NCBI GenBank assembly: GCA_036519295.1
Contig: DATDLN010000074.1
Location: 1 to 21,347, forward strand
Source of the DNA: JACVRW01 sp036519295
GTDB lineage: Bacteria; Actinomycetota; Thermoleophilia; Solirubrobacterales; Thermoleophilaceae
Direction: 5' to 3'
Length of the DNA stretch: 21,347 nt
Under the pieces are notes generated by a model that did no database searches, had not been told where the DNA came from, and saw only the letters and a list, made by a program, of their open reading frames with translations. This document shows positions 1 through 7,534 of the stretch, piece by piece; position 1 is the stretch's first letter, and the number at the start of each line of letters is the position of its first letter. A program made the position numbers and the translations under genes.

Positions 1-156
1 TTCCGCGCCGTGGTTGGGCTGGGCGCGGAGGGCGGGTGTATGACTCTCCCCTTCTGCTCGTGCATTGGTTGCCGGAGGGCGTCGCGCTTGCATGCGCGCG
101 TCGGTGGCCTAGTACCCGGCGGTGGAGGCGTACGACGACTACCGATGGAGGAGCAG

Positions 157-653
157 ATGAAGACCCTTCAGGACGTGGACGGGGCGTGGCATGAAGATGG
201 TTGACGCCGACGGCGGCAAGATCGGCACGATCGAGGACATCTTCCTCGATCGTCATACGGGCGAGCCCGCGTGGGCGGCGGTGAAGACGGGGCTGTTCGG
301 GCACAGGCAGACGTTCGTGCCGATCCGCGACGCGGAGGTCACAGGCGACAACGAGGTTCGGGTCGGTTTGCAGAAGGAGAAGGTCAAGGACGCGCCGCGC
401 GTCGATGCCAAAGGCGAACTGACGCCGGAGGAGGAGCGCAAGCTCTGGGAGTACTACGGCCTTACGACGACTGGCAGGGCGACGACCGCACCAGGGCGCT
501 GGCGCTCCCCGACGAGGACGAGGACCGCGCACGTCTGTCGGCGACGGACACAGAGGCCGGCGGCGGCGCGCCGGCGATCGTCGGCGTGCGGTTGCGGCGC
601 GTCGTGGTGGTGAGGGTCCCCGCCGGCGAGCGCGAACCTGGGCAGAACGGTAA
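157..653 (+). pseudogene. PRC-barrel domain protein, reading frame broken twice
   Basis: PRC-barrel proteins of this type are small soluble actinobacterial proteins with an N-terminal barrel and a variable tail; their function is poorly known. The expected N-terminus MKTLQDVD is read from ATG 157 behind GGAGGAG (147-153), in frame 1. The barrel (RGMKMVDADGGKIGTIEDIF and on to EERKLWEYYG) is in frame 2, from about 182 to 460. The linker (YDDWQGDDRT) and a tail LRRVVVV are again in frame 1. Dropping one G from the G4 run at 181-184 and adding one C near 460-461 would restore a single frame. The tail has no clear natural end; the nearest plausible stop is TAA 651-653 in the third frame, so a further indel is possible and the 3' end is uncertain. 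A caller starting at ATG 191 would give an artificial protein. It may be a real pseudogene or consensus error. Confidence 0.7.
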
Positions 654-747
654 CGCCGCCTCGAGCCGCGGGCGCGCCCGCGGAGCGTTCCCGCCTGGGA
701 AGACTGACCGCCACCGCAGTGGCCGTGGCTCTCTGCGGTCAAACGTC

Positions 748-1287
748 TCAGACCCAGACGAAACGCACGGCGATGTCCGCGAACTCGGCAAACCGGCGCC
801 GATTGAAGACATGCGGCACCACTTCGACGACGAAGCGCTCGGCCGGGCGCCAGAGCGCGACCCAGCCAACCAGGAGGACCCCCTGGGACAGGCCCGAGAT
901 GAACACCTCATCGGTCGCCCGGTCCATGGCCGTGGAGGCCACCACGCAGATCAGGAGGACCGCAACCCCGATCCAAGCCGCCACTTTCTCCTGGCGGGAG
1001 AGCGGGTCGATGCGACGCAGCGGGCCCGAGGACTTGCGCAGGCTCGACCAGATCGCCTCTCGCACCGCGTCCTCGTCAGTGCTCGCCTGATCCGACTCCG
1101 GTACGTAGATGGTCAGATGCGAGGGCTCGGCGTGCCGGACGCGCTCCCATTCGTCGAGGAGGTGCCAGCGGGCGTCACCGGACAGGGTGCGCTTGGCCAC
1201 GGGCCGCGCGTCGAAGTCCCAGAAGAGCTGGTCGATCGAGGAGAGACGGATCGCGAATTCGGGGGTGGAGGGTCCCGCGTGGGACAT
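748..1287 (-). CDS. Small membrane protein of unknown function, two predicted TM segments
   Basis: I do not recognise a family. The 179-residue protein has a soluble, charged N-terminal half of about 100 residues, rich in Trp, Asp and Arg. Two hydrophobic segments follow, at about 102-120 and 129-146, joined by a short acidic loop, then a basic and aromatic tail of about 30 residues. The topology suggests a hairpin in the membrane with both ends in the cytoplasm (inference). The start is ATG 1287 with GAGG upstream at a plausible distance. The gene is divergent from the BlaI-type regulator at 1349, and only 61 bp separate the two starts, so it may share a control region with the BlaI/M56 pair. 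Codon use matches its neighbours. Confidence 0.6.
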   Translation of the reverse strand: MSHAGPSTPEFAIRLSSIDQLFWDFDARPVAKRTLSGDARWHLLDEWERVRHAEPSHLTIYVPESDQASTDEDAVREAIWSSLRKSSGPLRRIDPLSRQEKVAAWIGVAVLLICVVASTAMDRATDEVFISGLSQGVLLVGWVALWRPAERFVVEVVPHVFNRRRFAEFADIAVRFVWV

Positions 1288-1348
1288 CGCGAAGCCTCAT
1301 TCGGGATACGGGATCGGTTTACCTGCTTCCGAGTAGAGTCCCGCCCCG

Positions 1349-1759
1349 GTGCCGGCAAGTCGACGACCAAGGGTTGACTTCCGCGGGGACCTCCAGGCCG
1401 AGGTGATGGCCTCGGTCTGGCGTCTCGGCGAGGCGACGGTGGAGGAGGTCCGGGCCCTCCAGCGTCCCAACCACCGGTCCGCCTACACCACCATCCAGAC
1501 CGTGCTCAACCGGCTCGTGGATCGCGGGGTGCTGAGCCGGGTCAAGCGCGGTCGCGCGTTCGTCTACCGCGCCCGGTACGACCAGATCGACTACCTGACG
1601 GAGACGATCGGTGAGCGTCTGGGCAAGGCCCCGCCGCAGGCGCGACGAAGCGTGCTGATGAACGTGGTCGAGCGGCTCGAGCCCGAGGAGCTGGACGAGC
1701 TGGCGCGCTACGCCAACCGCATCCGCCGCGAGCGACGCAAGGCGGAGGGAGATGGCTGA
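1349..1759 (+). CDS. BlaI/MecI/CopY-family winged-helix repressor
   Basis: This is a 136-residue DNA-binding repressor. Residues about 15-75 form the winged helix: an MASVWRLGEATVEEVRALQ stretch, then AYTTIQTVLNRLVDRGVL as recognition helix, then a basic wing RVKRGRAFVYRA. The C-terminal third is the helical dimerisation region. In known systems BlaI/MecI represses its own operon and is inactivated by proteolysis triggered by a partner M56 membrane protease. The gene next door fits that partner and overlaps this one by 8 bp (1752-1759), which argues for translational coupling. The start is GTG 1349. No strong Shine-Dalgarno is visible, and TAGAGT (1334-1339) could be a -10 leading to a nearly leaderless mRNA. 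No beta-lactamase or copper gene is adjacent, so the inducer is unknown. Confidence 0.88.
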   Translation: MPASRRPRVDFRGDLQAEVMASVWRLGEATVEEVRALQRPNHRSAYTTIQTVLNRLVDRGVLSRVKRGRAFVYRARYDQIDYLTETIGERLGKAPPQARRSVLMNVVERLEPEELDELARYANRIRRERRKAEGDG

Positions 1760-2720
1760 AGCCGGAGCCCTCGTGCTGCTGGCGGCGCTCGCCGCCCCGT
1801 ACGCCCTGCCGCTCGAGCGCGTCAGTCCGGCAGCGGCCGGGGCCGTCTGGCTGGCCGTGCTGGCCCTCCGGGCCCTGATCGTGGTGGGACTGGCCTTGTC
1901 GGCGCTCCTCCTGCTGCCCGCCACGGATCTCTTTCACAGCGTCACCGGCTGGTCCGCACACGAGATCATCGGATCGCTGCGTGTCGACCTCTCCGGCGAG
2001 CCCGTCGCGCACGGCGCGGCCCTCGGGCCGGCCGCCCTGCTGGTTCTGTCGCTGCTGGTGTTCGTGGTCGCGCTTGCGCGAGGCGCGGTGGCGCTGCAAG
2101 GCGAGCTCCGGCGACGCGCCGTCGGGCGCGGCCCTCAGGGCAGCATCGTGATCGCTGACCAGTCGCTGCTCGTGGCCGTCCCGGGCGTCGGCCGCGCACG
2201 GATCATCCTCTCCGCTCCAGCCCTCGCCGAGCTCGACGACGACGAGCTCGAGGCGTGCCTGGCTCACGAGGCGGCGCACCTGCGACACCGCCACCGACTG
2301 GTTGGGCTGCTCGCCGCCTGCCTGGCGGTTGTCGCGCGGCCGTTTCCGGGTGCCCGGTCGGCGGAGCGCGGGCTGCGGCTCAGTCTCGAGCGAGATGCCG
2401 ACGAGTACGCCGTGGGTCGCACGGGCACGCCGCTCGCACTCGCAAGCGCGATCTGCAAGCTCGCCGGCAGCCCCGCATCCACCTTCGCCCGTGGCCCGCT
2501 CGCCTTCGGGCTGGACGGGGTCGGGGCTGCCCGCGCCCGGCTCGACGGCCTGCTGGTGGGGGGCCGCTCGCGGGCCGGCGCGGGGCTGGAGCGCGCCGCC
2601 CTGCTCCTGGGCGTCTGCCTTCCGCTGCTCGTGGCCGGCGCGGCTGTGGCGTTCGCGCTCTGGCTGGCGGCCGCAACACCACCGGCGGCGCTGACCGCCG
2701 CGCTGACCTGCGGCGGCTGA
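1752..2720 (+). CDS. M56 (BlaR1-like) integral-membrane zinc metalloprotease, no sensor domain
   Basis: The 322-residue protein is mostly hydrophobic, with likely membrane segments near 5-25, 30-56, 90-110, 182-196 and 282-306. A gluzincin core lies between them: HEAAH at 172-176 (zinc ligands and catalytic Glu) and ERDADEYA at 213-220, which supplies the third-ligand Glu and following Asp. This is the protease half of BlaR1/MecR1. The protein ends shortly after the last membrane segment with TPPAALTAALTCGG, so there is no penicillin-binding or other extracellular sensor domain. Its likely role is to cleave or trigger loss of the upstream BlaI-type repressor (established for the family, inferred here). 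It ends 9 bp before a convergent gene, with no obvious hairpin between them. Confidence 0.85.
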   Translation: MAEAGALVLLAALAAPYALPLERVSPAAAGAVWLAVLALRALIVVGLALSALLLLPATDLFHSVTGWSAHEIIGSLRVDLSGEPVAHGAALGPAALLVLSLLVFVVALARGAVALQGELRRRAVGRGPQGSIVIADQSLLVAVPGVGRARIILSAPALAELDDDELEACLAHEAAHLRHRHRLVGLLAACLAVVARPFPGARSAERGLRLSLERDADEYAVGRTGTPLALASAICKLAGSPASTFARGPLAFGLDGVGAARARLDGLLVGGRSRAGAGLERAALLLGVCLPLLVAGAAVAFALWLAAATPPAALTAALTCGG

Positions 2721-2729
2721 ATCGGGCTA

Positions 2730-3521
2730 CTACAAGCGTATGCGGCCGTTCGCCTCGTCCTCGATCTGCGCAACCATCAGGCAGTAGCCGTCGGGATCCG
2801 TGACGCGAATCTCTCGCCTCGGGCCGGGGCTGCCGTCGACGATCTCCCCAGGCGTTAGCCCATGGGCCACGAGGTGCTGCCGCAGGCCGACGAGGTCGCG
2901 CGCGTAGAGGTAGAAGAACACGCCCTGGGCGCCGGGATCGATCGGCGCCTCGATCTGGGCGAGCATCACCGCAGCACTATCGCGGCCCATCAAGGCCCAA
3001 ACGAGACGGCCGTCGTGTTCGTGGGTGTCGCGAAGCAGCAGGCCGAGCAGCCGGTAGAAGGCCACCGAGCGCCCGACATCGCGCACCTCGACGAAGGGCA
3101 CCAGGCCGCTGATCGGTGGACTCGGGGCGCCCGCTACCGGACCCCGCGTCCGAACGGCGATGTCGCGCTCTGCCAGCGCCCTGCTCGAGTAGTCCTGCAG
3201 CTGGACGACGCGGCCCGCCTCGTCGACGGTGAGCGCGAACCAAATCGCCGAGTCCGGGTCGGCCGGCTTCTCCCCCCCGGACAGCCGGACTCGGAGGAGC
3301 AGGCGATCGCCCTCGGCTCCCGCCTCCTCCAACAGCGGACGGATTCCATGCTCGAGCTGCGCCCGCAGCGTCGCGAGCACCTGCTCGCGGTTATGGCAGC
3401 CGCCCGGCCCGTTGCCGTACCAGCGGACATCGTCGGCCAGCAGCCCCTCGATCACGCTCAGGTCGTTGCGGTGCACCGCGTCCTGCAGCGCCTCGAATGC
3501 CTCATGCCGTCGGGTGCTCAT
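2730..3521 (-). CDS. Two-domain protein: NTF2/SnoaL-like plus VOC (glyoxalase/bleomycin-resistance fold)
   Basis: Residues 1 to about 125 look like an NTF2/SnoaL-like alpha-beta barrel, with NDLSVIEGLLADDVRWYGNG near the N-terminus and WFALTVDEAGRVVQLQDY near the end. Residues about 135-255 are a VOC domain: GLVPFVEVRDVGRSVAFYRL opens it and the typical REIRVTDPDGYCLMVAQ strand closes it. Both folds bind small hydrophobic or metal-chelated ligands. The substrate cannot be told, and a single chain carrying both is less usual. The ATG start (3521-3519) overlaps the TGA of the NUDIX gene (3520-3518) as ATGA, so translation is probably coupled. The last gene of this operon converges on the M56 gene. 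Confidence 0.8.
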   Translation of the reverse strand: MSTRRHEAFEALQDAVHRNDLSVIEGLLADDVRWYGNGPGGCHNREQVLATLRAQLEHGIRPLLEEAGAEGDRLLLRVRLSGGEKPADPDSAIWFALTVDEAGRVVQLQDYSSRALAERDIAVRTRGPVAGAPSPPISGLVPFVEVRDVGRSVAFYRLLGLLLRDTHEHDGRLVWALMGRDSAAVMLAQIEAPIDPGAQGVFFYLYARDLVGLRQHLVAHGLTPGEIVDGSPGPRREIRVTDPDGYCLMVAQIEDEANGRIRL

Positions 3522-4138
3522 CGAGTGAGAGACTCGTTGTGGGCCCCGCCGGGCGCCCCGTCCGACAACCCGGCGGTCGCGCCGCTCGCGGCACGACCCT
3601 CGATCGCGAGCCCGCGCTCGAGGATCAGGCCGGCGGTGGCCTCGCCGCCCCAGTAGAGCGCAGCCCGGAAGTCTTCTGGTGAGACGAGCCTCCTGGCGGT
3701 CATCTCATGCTCGGCCCTGAACCGGTCGAGCTCGACCCGCGCCCAGAAGCGCGCCTGGTAGTAGGCGCCGCCGCCCTGGAGCTCGTCGACGCGCTGGCAA
3801 CCGATGTAGCTGCTGCCCGCGACCCGCGCGCAGGCCTCCTCCTGCACCTCGCGGGCGAGTGTCTGTTCGAGGGTCTCACCGGGTTCTATCGTCCCGCCCG
3901 GCAGGCTCCAGTCCGTCCCGTTCCAGGTGACCAGGACGATCTGGCGCTCGGCCGTGAAGCAGATCCCGAGCGCCTGCGTCGTCCGCTCGAGCGGTGGCAG
4001 GAACGGCGGGTCGAACCAAGCGACGCGGTAGCGGCTGCCGCCCGCCACGATCACCTCGTCGAGCAGCGGGTCAACCATCCCCGGTGACCCAGCGCCGGCA
4101 GCGCCGAGTCCAGATCGAATGCGCGCTTGCGTCGTCAT
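3518..4138 (-). CDS. NUDIX hydrolase
   Basis: The 206-residue protein has a NUDIX box at residues 82-104: Gly82, Glu88 after five residues, then R96-E97 and E100-E101. These include the glutamates that hold Mg2+ in this superfamily, which cleaves nucleoside diphosphates linked to another group X. The Gly that normally follows EEx is Cys103 (EEACA), a small departure from consensus. The real start is ATG 4138, with GGAG about 7 nt upstream. The frame stays open to 5266, but that is antisense to other genes. It is the first gene of a two-gene operon with the NTF2/VOC fusion (ATGA overlap) and is divergent from the ArsR-family gene over an 81-bp shared control region. Substrate unknown. Confidence 0.88.
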   Translation of the reverse strand: MTTQARIRSGLGAAGAGSPGMVDPLLDEVIVAGGSRYRVAWFDPPFLPPLERTTQALGICFTAERQIVLVTWNGTDWSLPGGTIEPGETLEQTLAREVQEEACARVAGSSYIGCQRVDELQGGGAYYQARFWARVELDRFRAEHEMTARRLVSPEDFRAALYWGGEATAGLILERGLAIEGRAASGATAGLSDGAPGGAHNESLTR

Positions 4139-4156
4139 CGAGAACTCCGTTTCTCC

Positions 4157-4186
4157 CTGACCGATATGCGATGCTACAGATATCTG
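4157..4186 (+). promoter_or_regulatory. Candidate ArsR-gene promoter with palindromic operator over the -10
   Basis: The shared region between the NUDIX and ArsR genes contains CTGACC (4157-4162) as a -35 candidate and, 18 bp on, TATCTG (4181-4186) as a -10 candidate. The -10 sits in the perfect 10-bp palindrome CAGATATCTG (4177-4186). An operator over the -10 is what an autoregulating ArsR repressor would use. The minus-strand NUDIX promoter must lie in the same 81 bp and could be controlled together. This is inference from spacing and symmetry only. Confidence 0.45.
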
Positions 4187-4219
4187 ATTCGAGGGATGTG
4201 ACGAGGGCTTGGAGGAGAC

Positions 4220-4582
4220 ATGGCAGTCACGAGAGAGGCGCCGTTCCAACTCCCCGAGCAACCGGTGGAGGTCGAGATCGTCGCCAAGTACTTCCGTGGG
4301 CTCGGGGACGCCACCCGGCTGAGGATCCTGGAAGGACTGACCGAGGGCGAGCGCTCGGTCGGCGAGCTCGTCGAGCTGATCGGGGCCCCGCAGCCAAAGA
4401 TCTCCAGCCACCTCGCGTGCCTGCGCTGGTGCGGCTTCGTCGAGAGCCGGCGGGAGTTCCGGACGGTCTACTACCGGATCGCCGATCGTCGGGTGCTGAG
4501 AATGCTCGAGCTCGCGCGTTCGCTGCTCGAGGACAACGCCCAGCACGTCGCCGCCTGCCGGCGGATCGACGCCGAGGCGTGA
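4220..4582 (+). CDS. ArsR/SmtB-family regulator with a CmtR-like cysteine set
   Basis: The 120-residue winged-helix repressor opens with VEIVAKYFRGLGDATRLRIL (18-36) and has the recognition helix QPKISSHLACLRWCGFV (58-74). Cys67 and Cys71 lie in that helix as CxxxC, and Cys113 lies in the C-terminal tail. This matches the arrangement of mycobacterial CmtR, where two cysteines in the recognition helix and one C-terminal cysteine bind Cd(II)/Pb(II) and release DNA. A soft-metal sensor is therefore plausible, but no metal pump or reductase is adjacent. The start is ATG 4220 with GGAGGAG at 4211-4217. The divergent partners are the NUDIX and NTF2/VOC genes, and the downstream gene is the propeller-phosphatase, 51 bp away on the same strand. 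Confidence 0.88.
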   Translation: MAVTREAPFQLPEQPVEVEIVAKYFRGLGDATRLRILEGLTEGERSVGELVELIGAPQPKISSHLACLRWCGFVESRREFRTVYYRIADRRVLRMLELARSLLEDNAQHVAACRRIDAEA

Positions 4583-4633
4583 TGCCGTCGGGCCCGGGGC
4601 CCCGATGCCGTCCACTGGCGCATCGCGCCACCG

Positions 4634-6454
4634 GTGGGCGTGTTGGGCTCTTTGATGCATTGCTCTGCTCGGCGACGGCCGCCGGGACTCCGACGTCCAT
4701 GGTTTCGCGCGGCTGGCGCCGCCGTGATGGTCGCCGTGGTACTGCCGGCCGCCGGCGCCGTGCCCTCGCGCGGGGAGGCGTCCCAGAACGGCAGCCTGGC
4801 CTTTGCGGGCAAGCGGCTTGGCGAGCCCGTGATCTATATGCGCGAGCCCGATCTGGGCGGGCTGCGGGTCGTGCCGACCAGCGGCTGGGCCGGCGATCCG
4901 GCGTTGTCTCCAGGCGGGCGGCGAGTCGCCTTCGTGAGGCGCGGGGGTGACGGCGCGCAGGTTTGGGCGACCTACCCGGACGGCACTGGACTCATCCAGC
5001 TCACGAGTGGGCCGCAAGACGGCAATCCGGACTGGTCCCCGGCGGGGGACGCCGTCGCGTTCGCCCGCGGCAGCGCAGAGCGGAGGGACATCTACACGGT
5101 CACGTCCGACGGCACGACGCTGCGCCGTCTCACTCACCGCCTCACGGACGATCACTCGCCGTCCTGGTCCGTTTCGCATCGGATCGCGTTCGTGCGTGGA
5201 ACGCGTCGGGGTGGCGACATCTACGACATCGCGGATACGGGCGGCGAGCCGGGGCAACTGACCCACAGCGGGAGCGATGACAGCTCGCCCGCGTGGTCAC
5301 CCACCGGGAGGACGCTCGCCTTTGCCCGCCGCGGGCACGGCGGCGACGACCTCTACCTATTGAGCGCGGACGGCTCGCGCAAGCGTCAGCTGACCTCGCT
5401 TCCCGGTGATGAGAGCGAGCCAGCCTGGTCGCCCGACGGCCGCTGGATCGCCTTCGCGCACCGCCGCGCGGGAAGGCGTCGCGTGTACCTGCTGAGGATG
5501 GGCCGGGCACCGGTGCGCCGCTTCCGGTCCCGCCGCCTGCGGGCCTTCAGCTCGGCCAGCCGCCAGGCTCACGCGCCGCAGTGGCAGCCAGCGGGCCTCG
5601 ACCCCGTCGTGGCGGCGGCCGGTGACATCGCATGCGACCCTACGAACCCCTCCTTCGGCGCCGGCCTGGGCTCGGGCGCCTTCTGCCGCCAGCGCCAGAC
5701 CTCCGACCTGCTCTTTCGCATGGATCTCGCGGCTATCCTGGCGGCCGGCGATCTCCAGTACGAGGACGGCGCCCTGTGGAAGTTCGAGCAGTCCTTCGAG
5801 CCCTCTTGGGGTCGGCTGAAGCCGCTCATCCGACCTGTGCCCGGGAACCACGAGTACGACGACCCCGACGCGACCGGATACTTCGACTACTTCAACGGCC
5901 CCAGCCAGCAGACCGGGCCGGCGGGCGAGCGAGACCGCGGCTACTACAGCTTCGACGTCGGCAGCTGGCACGTGATCGCACTCAACTCCGAGTGCCGGCA
6001 CGTGGGCGGTTGCGGCGCCGGCTCTCCGCAGGAGCGATGGCTGCGAGACGACCTCGCGAGCCACCCGGCCACCTGCACCCTGGCCTATTGGCACGAGCCA
6101 CAATTCACCTCCGGTCGCAACGGCGCGCGAGCCGCGATGCTCGCGGTATGGACCGCGCTTTACGAGGCGAACGCGGACCTGATCGTGAACGGCCACGAGC
6201 ATTTCTACGAGCGCTTCGCGCCGCAGACACCCGACGGCGCTCCGGATGCGGCGCGCGGGATCCGGCAGATAACAGTGGGCACGGGCGGTAGGAGCCGCTT
6301 CGCCTACGTGACGGCCGCGCCCACCAGTGAGCTGCGTGAGAATCGCTACCACGGCGTACTGAAGCTGACGCTGCGCGAAGCGGCCTACGACTGGGAGCTC
6401 GTTACGGCGCCGATGGGCCGCGTGGCGGATTCTGGAAGCTCGAGCTGCCACTGA
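4634..6454 (+). CDS. Secreted TolB-type beta-propeller fused to a purple-acid-phosphatase-like metallophosphoesterase
   Basis: The protein has 606 residues from GTG 4634, or 599 if ATG 4655 (Met8) is used; neither has a clear Shine-Dalgarno. Basic residues and a hydrophobic stretch (about 26-43) form a signal peptide or anchor. Residues about 52-320 carry PD40/TolB-like repeats, with WSP or WS turns at 134, 178, 221 and 266 and aspartate-rich blade ends. Residues about 323-600 form a calcineurin-like phosphoesterase with all metal-binding blocks: GDI (D331), GDLQY (D373, Y376), GNHE (N405, H406), WHE (H487) and GHEHFYER (H521, H523). The GDxxY and GHxHxYER blocks are those of purple acid phosphatases. 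Expected activity is phosphomonoester or diester hydrolysis outside the membrane; the propeller may bind substrate or the cell wall. Several cysteines in the phosphatase half could form disulfides. Confidence 0.88.
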   Translation: MGVLGSLMHCSARRRPPGLRRPWFRAAGAAVMVAVVLPAAGAVPSRGEASQNGSLAFAGKRLGEPVIYMREPDLGGLRVVPTSGWAGDPALSPGGRRVAFVRRGGDGAQVWATYPDGTGLIQLTSGPQDGNPDWSPAGDAVAFARGSAERRDIYTVTSDGTTLRRLTHRLTDDHSPSWSVSHRIAFVRGTRRGGDIYDIADTGGEPGQLTHSGSDDSSPAWSPTGRTLAFARRGHGGDDLYLLSADGSRKRQLTSLPGDESEPAWSPDGRWIAFAHRRAGRRRVYLLRMGRAPVRRFRSRRLRAFSSASRQAHAPQWQPAGLDPVVAAAGDIACDPTNPSFGAGLGSGAFCRQRQTSDLLFRMDLAAILAAGDLQYEDGALWKFEQSFEPSWGRLKPLIRPVPGNHEYDDPDATGYFDYFNGPSQQTGPAGERDRGYYSFDVGSWHVIALNSECRHVGGCGAGSPQERWLRDDLASHPATCTLAYWHEPQFTSGRNGARAAMLAVWTALYEANADLIVNGHEHFYERFAPQTPDGAPDAARGIRQITVGTGGRSRFAYVTAAPTSELRENRYHGVLKLTLREAAYDWELVTAPMGRVADSGSSSCH

Positions 6455-6464
6455 GCGGTGGCCG

Positions 6465-7418
6465 CTACAGCACCAGCAGGAGCGTCTTGCCGACCGTCGC
6501 CCTGGCTTCGATCGCCGCATGCGCTTCGGCGACACGCTCGAGGGGGAACGTCTGGCCGATCACTGGGCGCAGGCGGCCGGCCTCCGCCTCGGCGAGCGCC
6601 GCTCGCGACAGTTCGCGCAGCTGCTTCGGTTCGAGCCGCGTGCCGCGGACGACCGTTACGTTCCGGCGGGCCGCGTCGGCGTCGGGGATGTTCGTGAAGG
6701 CGCCGCTGGCGAGGCCGAAGGCGCAGAACCGACCTCCCGGGCGTACGAGGTCGAACGCGGCGCGCCCGATCCCGCCGCCCACGCCGTCGAAGACGACGTC
6801 GACCCCGTCGCGCACTCGCTCGGTCCACCCCGCCTGGTTGTAATCGACCGCCTCGTCCGCCCCGAGGTCACGGGCCACCTGCAGCTTGCGCTCGCCGCCC
6901 GCCGCCGCGATCACCCGCGCGGCCGCGCCCGCCGCCAGCTGCACGAGCAGGCTTCCGACTCCACCCGCCGCGGCCTCCACGAGCACCGTCTCGTCCGGCC
7001 GCACCTGGGCGGCACGCATCAGGGACATCGCCGTGCGCCCGTCCGCCAGCAGCGCCACCGCCTCCGGCAGGCCGACGGCGTCCGGCACCGGGAGCAACCC
7101 GGCGGCGTCGACCGCCACTCGCTCGGCGTAGCCACCGGAGCCGCCGGTGCTGGTGATCACCCGGGTCCCAACGAGCGCTCCGTCCGTCGCCTCGCCGACC
7201 GCGGAGACCAAGCCCCCCACGCCGTTCCCCGGGATCACGGGCAACTGCGGTTCCAGGGCACGCGGTGCCTTGCCGGCGCGGATCTGGGTCTCGACGAAGG
7301 TGATGTTCGCGATCTCGACGTCGATCAGCGCCTGGCCCGGACCCGGCACGGGATCCGGCACATCAGCCGGCACCAGAACCTCCGGTGGGCCGAATTCGCT
7401 CAGCAGGACCGCCCGCAC
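6465..7418 (-). CDS. NADPH:quinone oxidoreductase-type MDR protein (zinc-independent)
   Basis: The 317-residue medium-chain dehydrogenase/reductase has a GroES-like N-terminal domain (1 to about 125) and a Rossmann domain with the NADPH-binding AAAGGVG at 149-155. The zinc-ligand cysteines and histidines of alcohol dehydrogenases are missing, which puts it with quinone oxidoreductases and related enoyl reductases. It probably reduces quinones or other electrophilic carbonyls in the cytosol. The start is GTG 7418 with only a weak Shine-Dalgarno (GGTGAT). Its stop is 10 bp from the end of the convergent propeller-phosphatase gene. It is divergent from the SMP-30-like gene across 116 bp. Confidence 0.9.
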   Translation of the reverse strand: MRAVLLSEFGPPEVLVPADVPDPVPGPGQALIDVEIANITFVETQIRAGKAPRALEPQLPVIPGNGVGGLVSAVGEATDGALVGTRVITSTGGSGGYAERVAVDAAGLLPVPDAVGLPEAVALLADGRTAMSLMRAAQVRPDETVLVEAAAGGVGSLLVQLAAGAAARVIAAAGGERKLQVARDLGADEAVDYNQAGWTERVRDGVDVVFDGVGGGIGRAAFDLVRPGGRFCAFGLASGAFTNIPDADAARRNVTVVRGTRLEPKQLRELSRAALAEAEAGRLRPVIGQTFPLERVAEAHAAIEARATVGKTLLLVL

Positions 7419-7534
7419 GGGATCACCGTAACGAGCGGCTCCCCGGGGGGCGCAGAACTCGTCGTATCAGCTCGATCGCGCCATCCTGCCCCCGGGCGAG
7501 TTCCGCCGACGGCGGGCGGGGGTACGCGAGAGTC

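Noticed and set aside
1..156. Short plus-strand frame at 10-204
   Set aside because: Only the last codons (from ATG 157) are real and belong to the PRC-barrel gene; the rest shows no family features.
1318..1336. Possible BlaI operator TTTAC-N-GTAGA upstream of the BlaI gene
   Set aside because: Only three or four bases of each arm match; symmetry is too weak to call.
271..1377. 368-aa plus-strand open frame
   Set aside because: Only its early part (about 463-640) carries PRC-family tail sequence; the rest runs through the antisense of the two-TM protein gene.
4139..5266. Upstream extension of the NUDIX frame on the minus strand (to 582 aa)
   Set aside because: It is antisense to the ArsR and propeller-phosphatase genes, shows no domain, and ATG 4138 has its own ribosome site.
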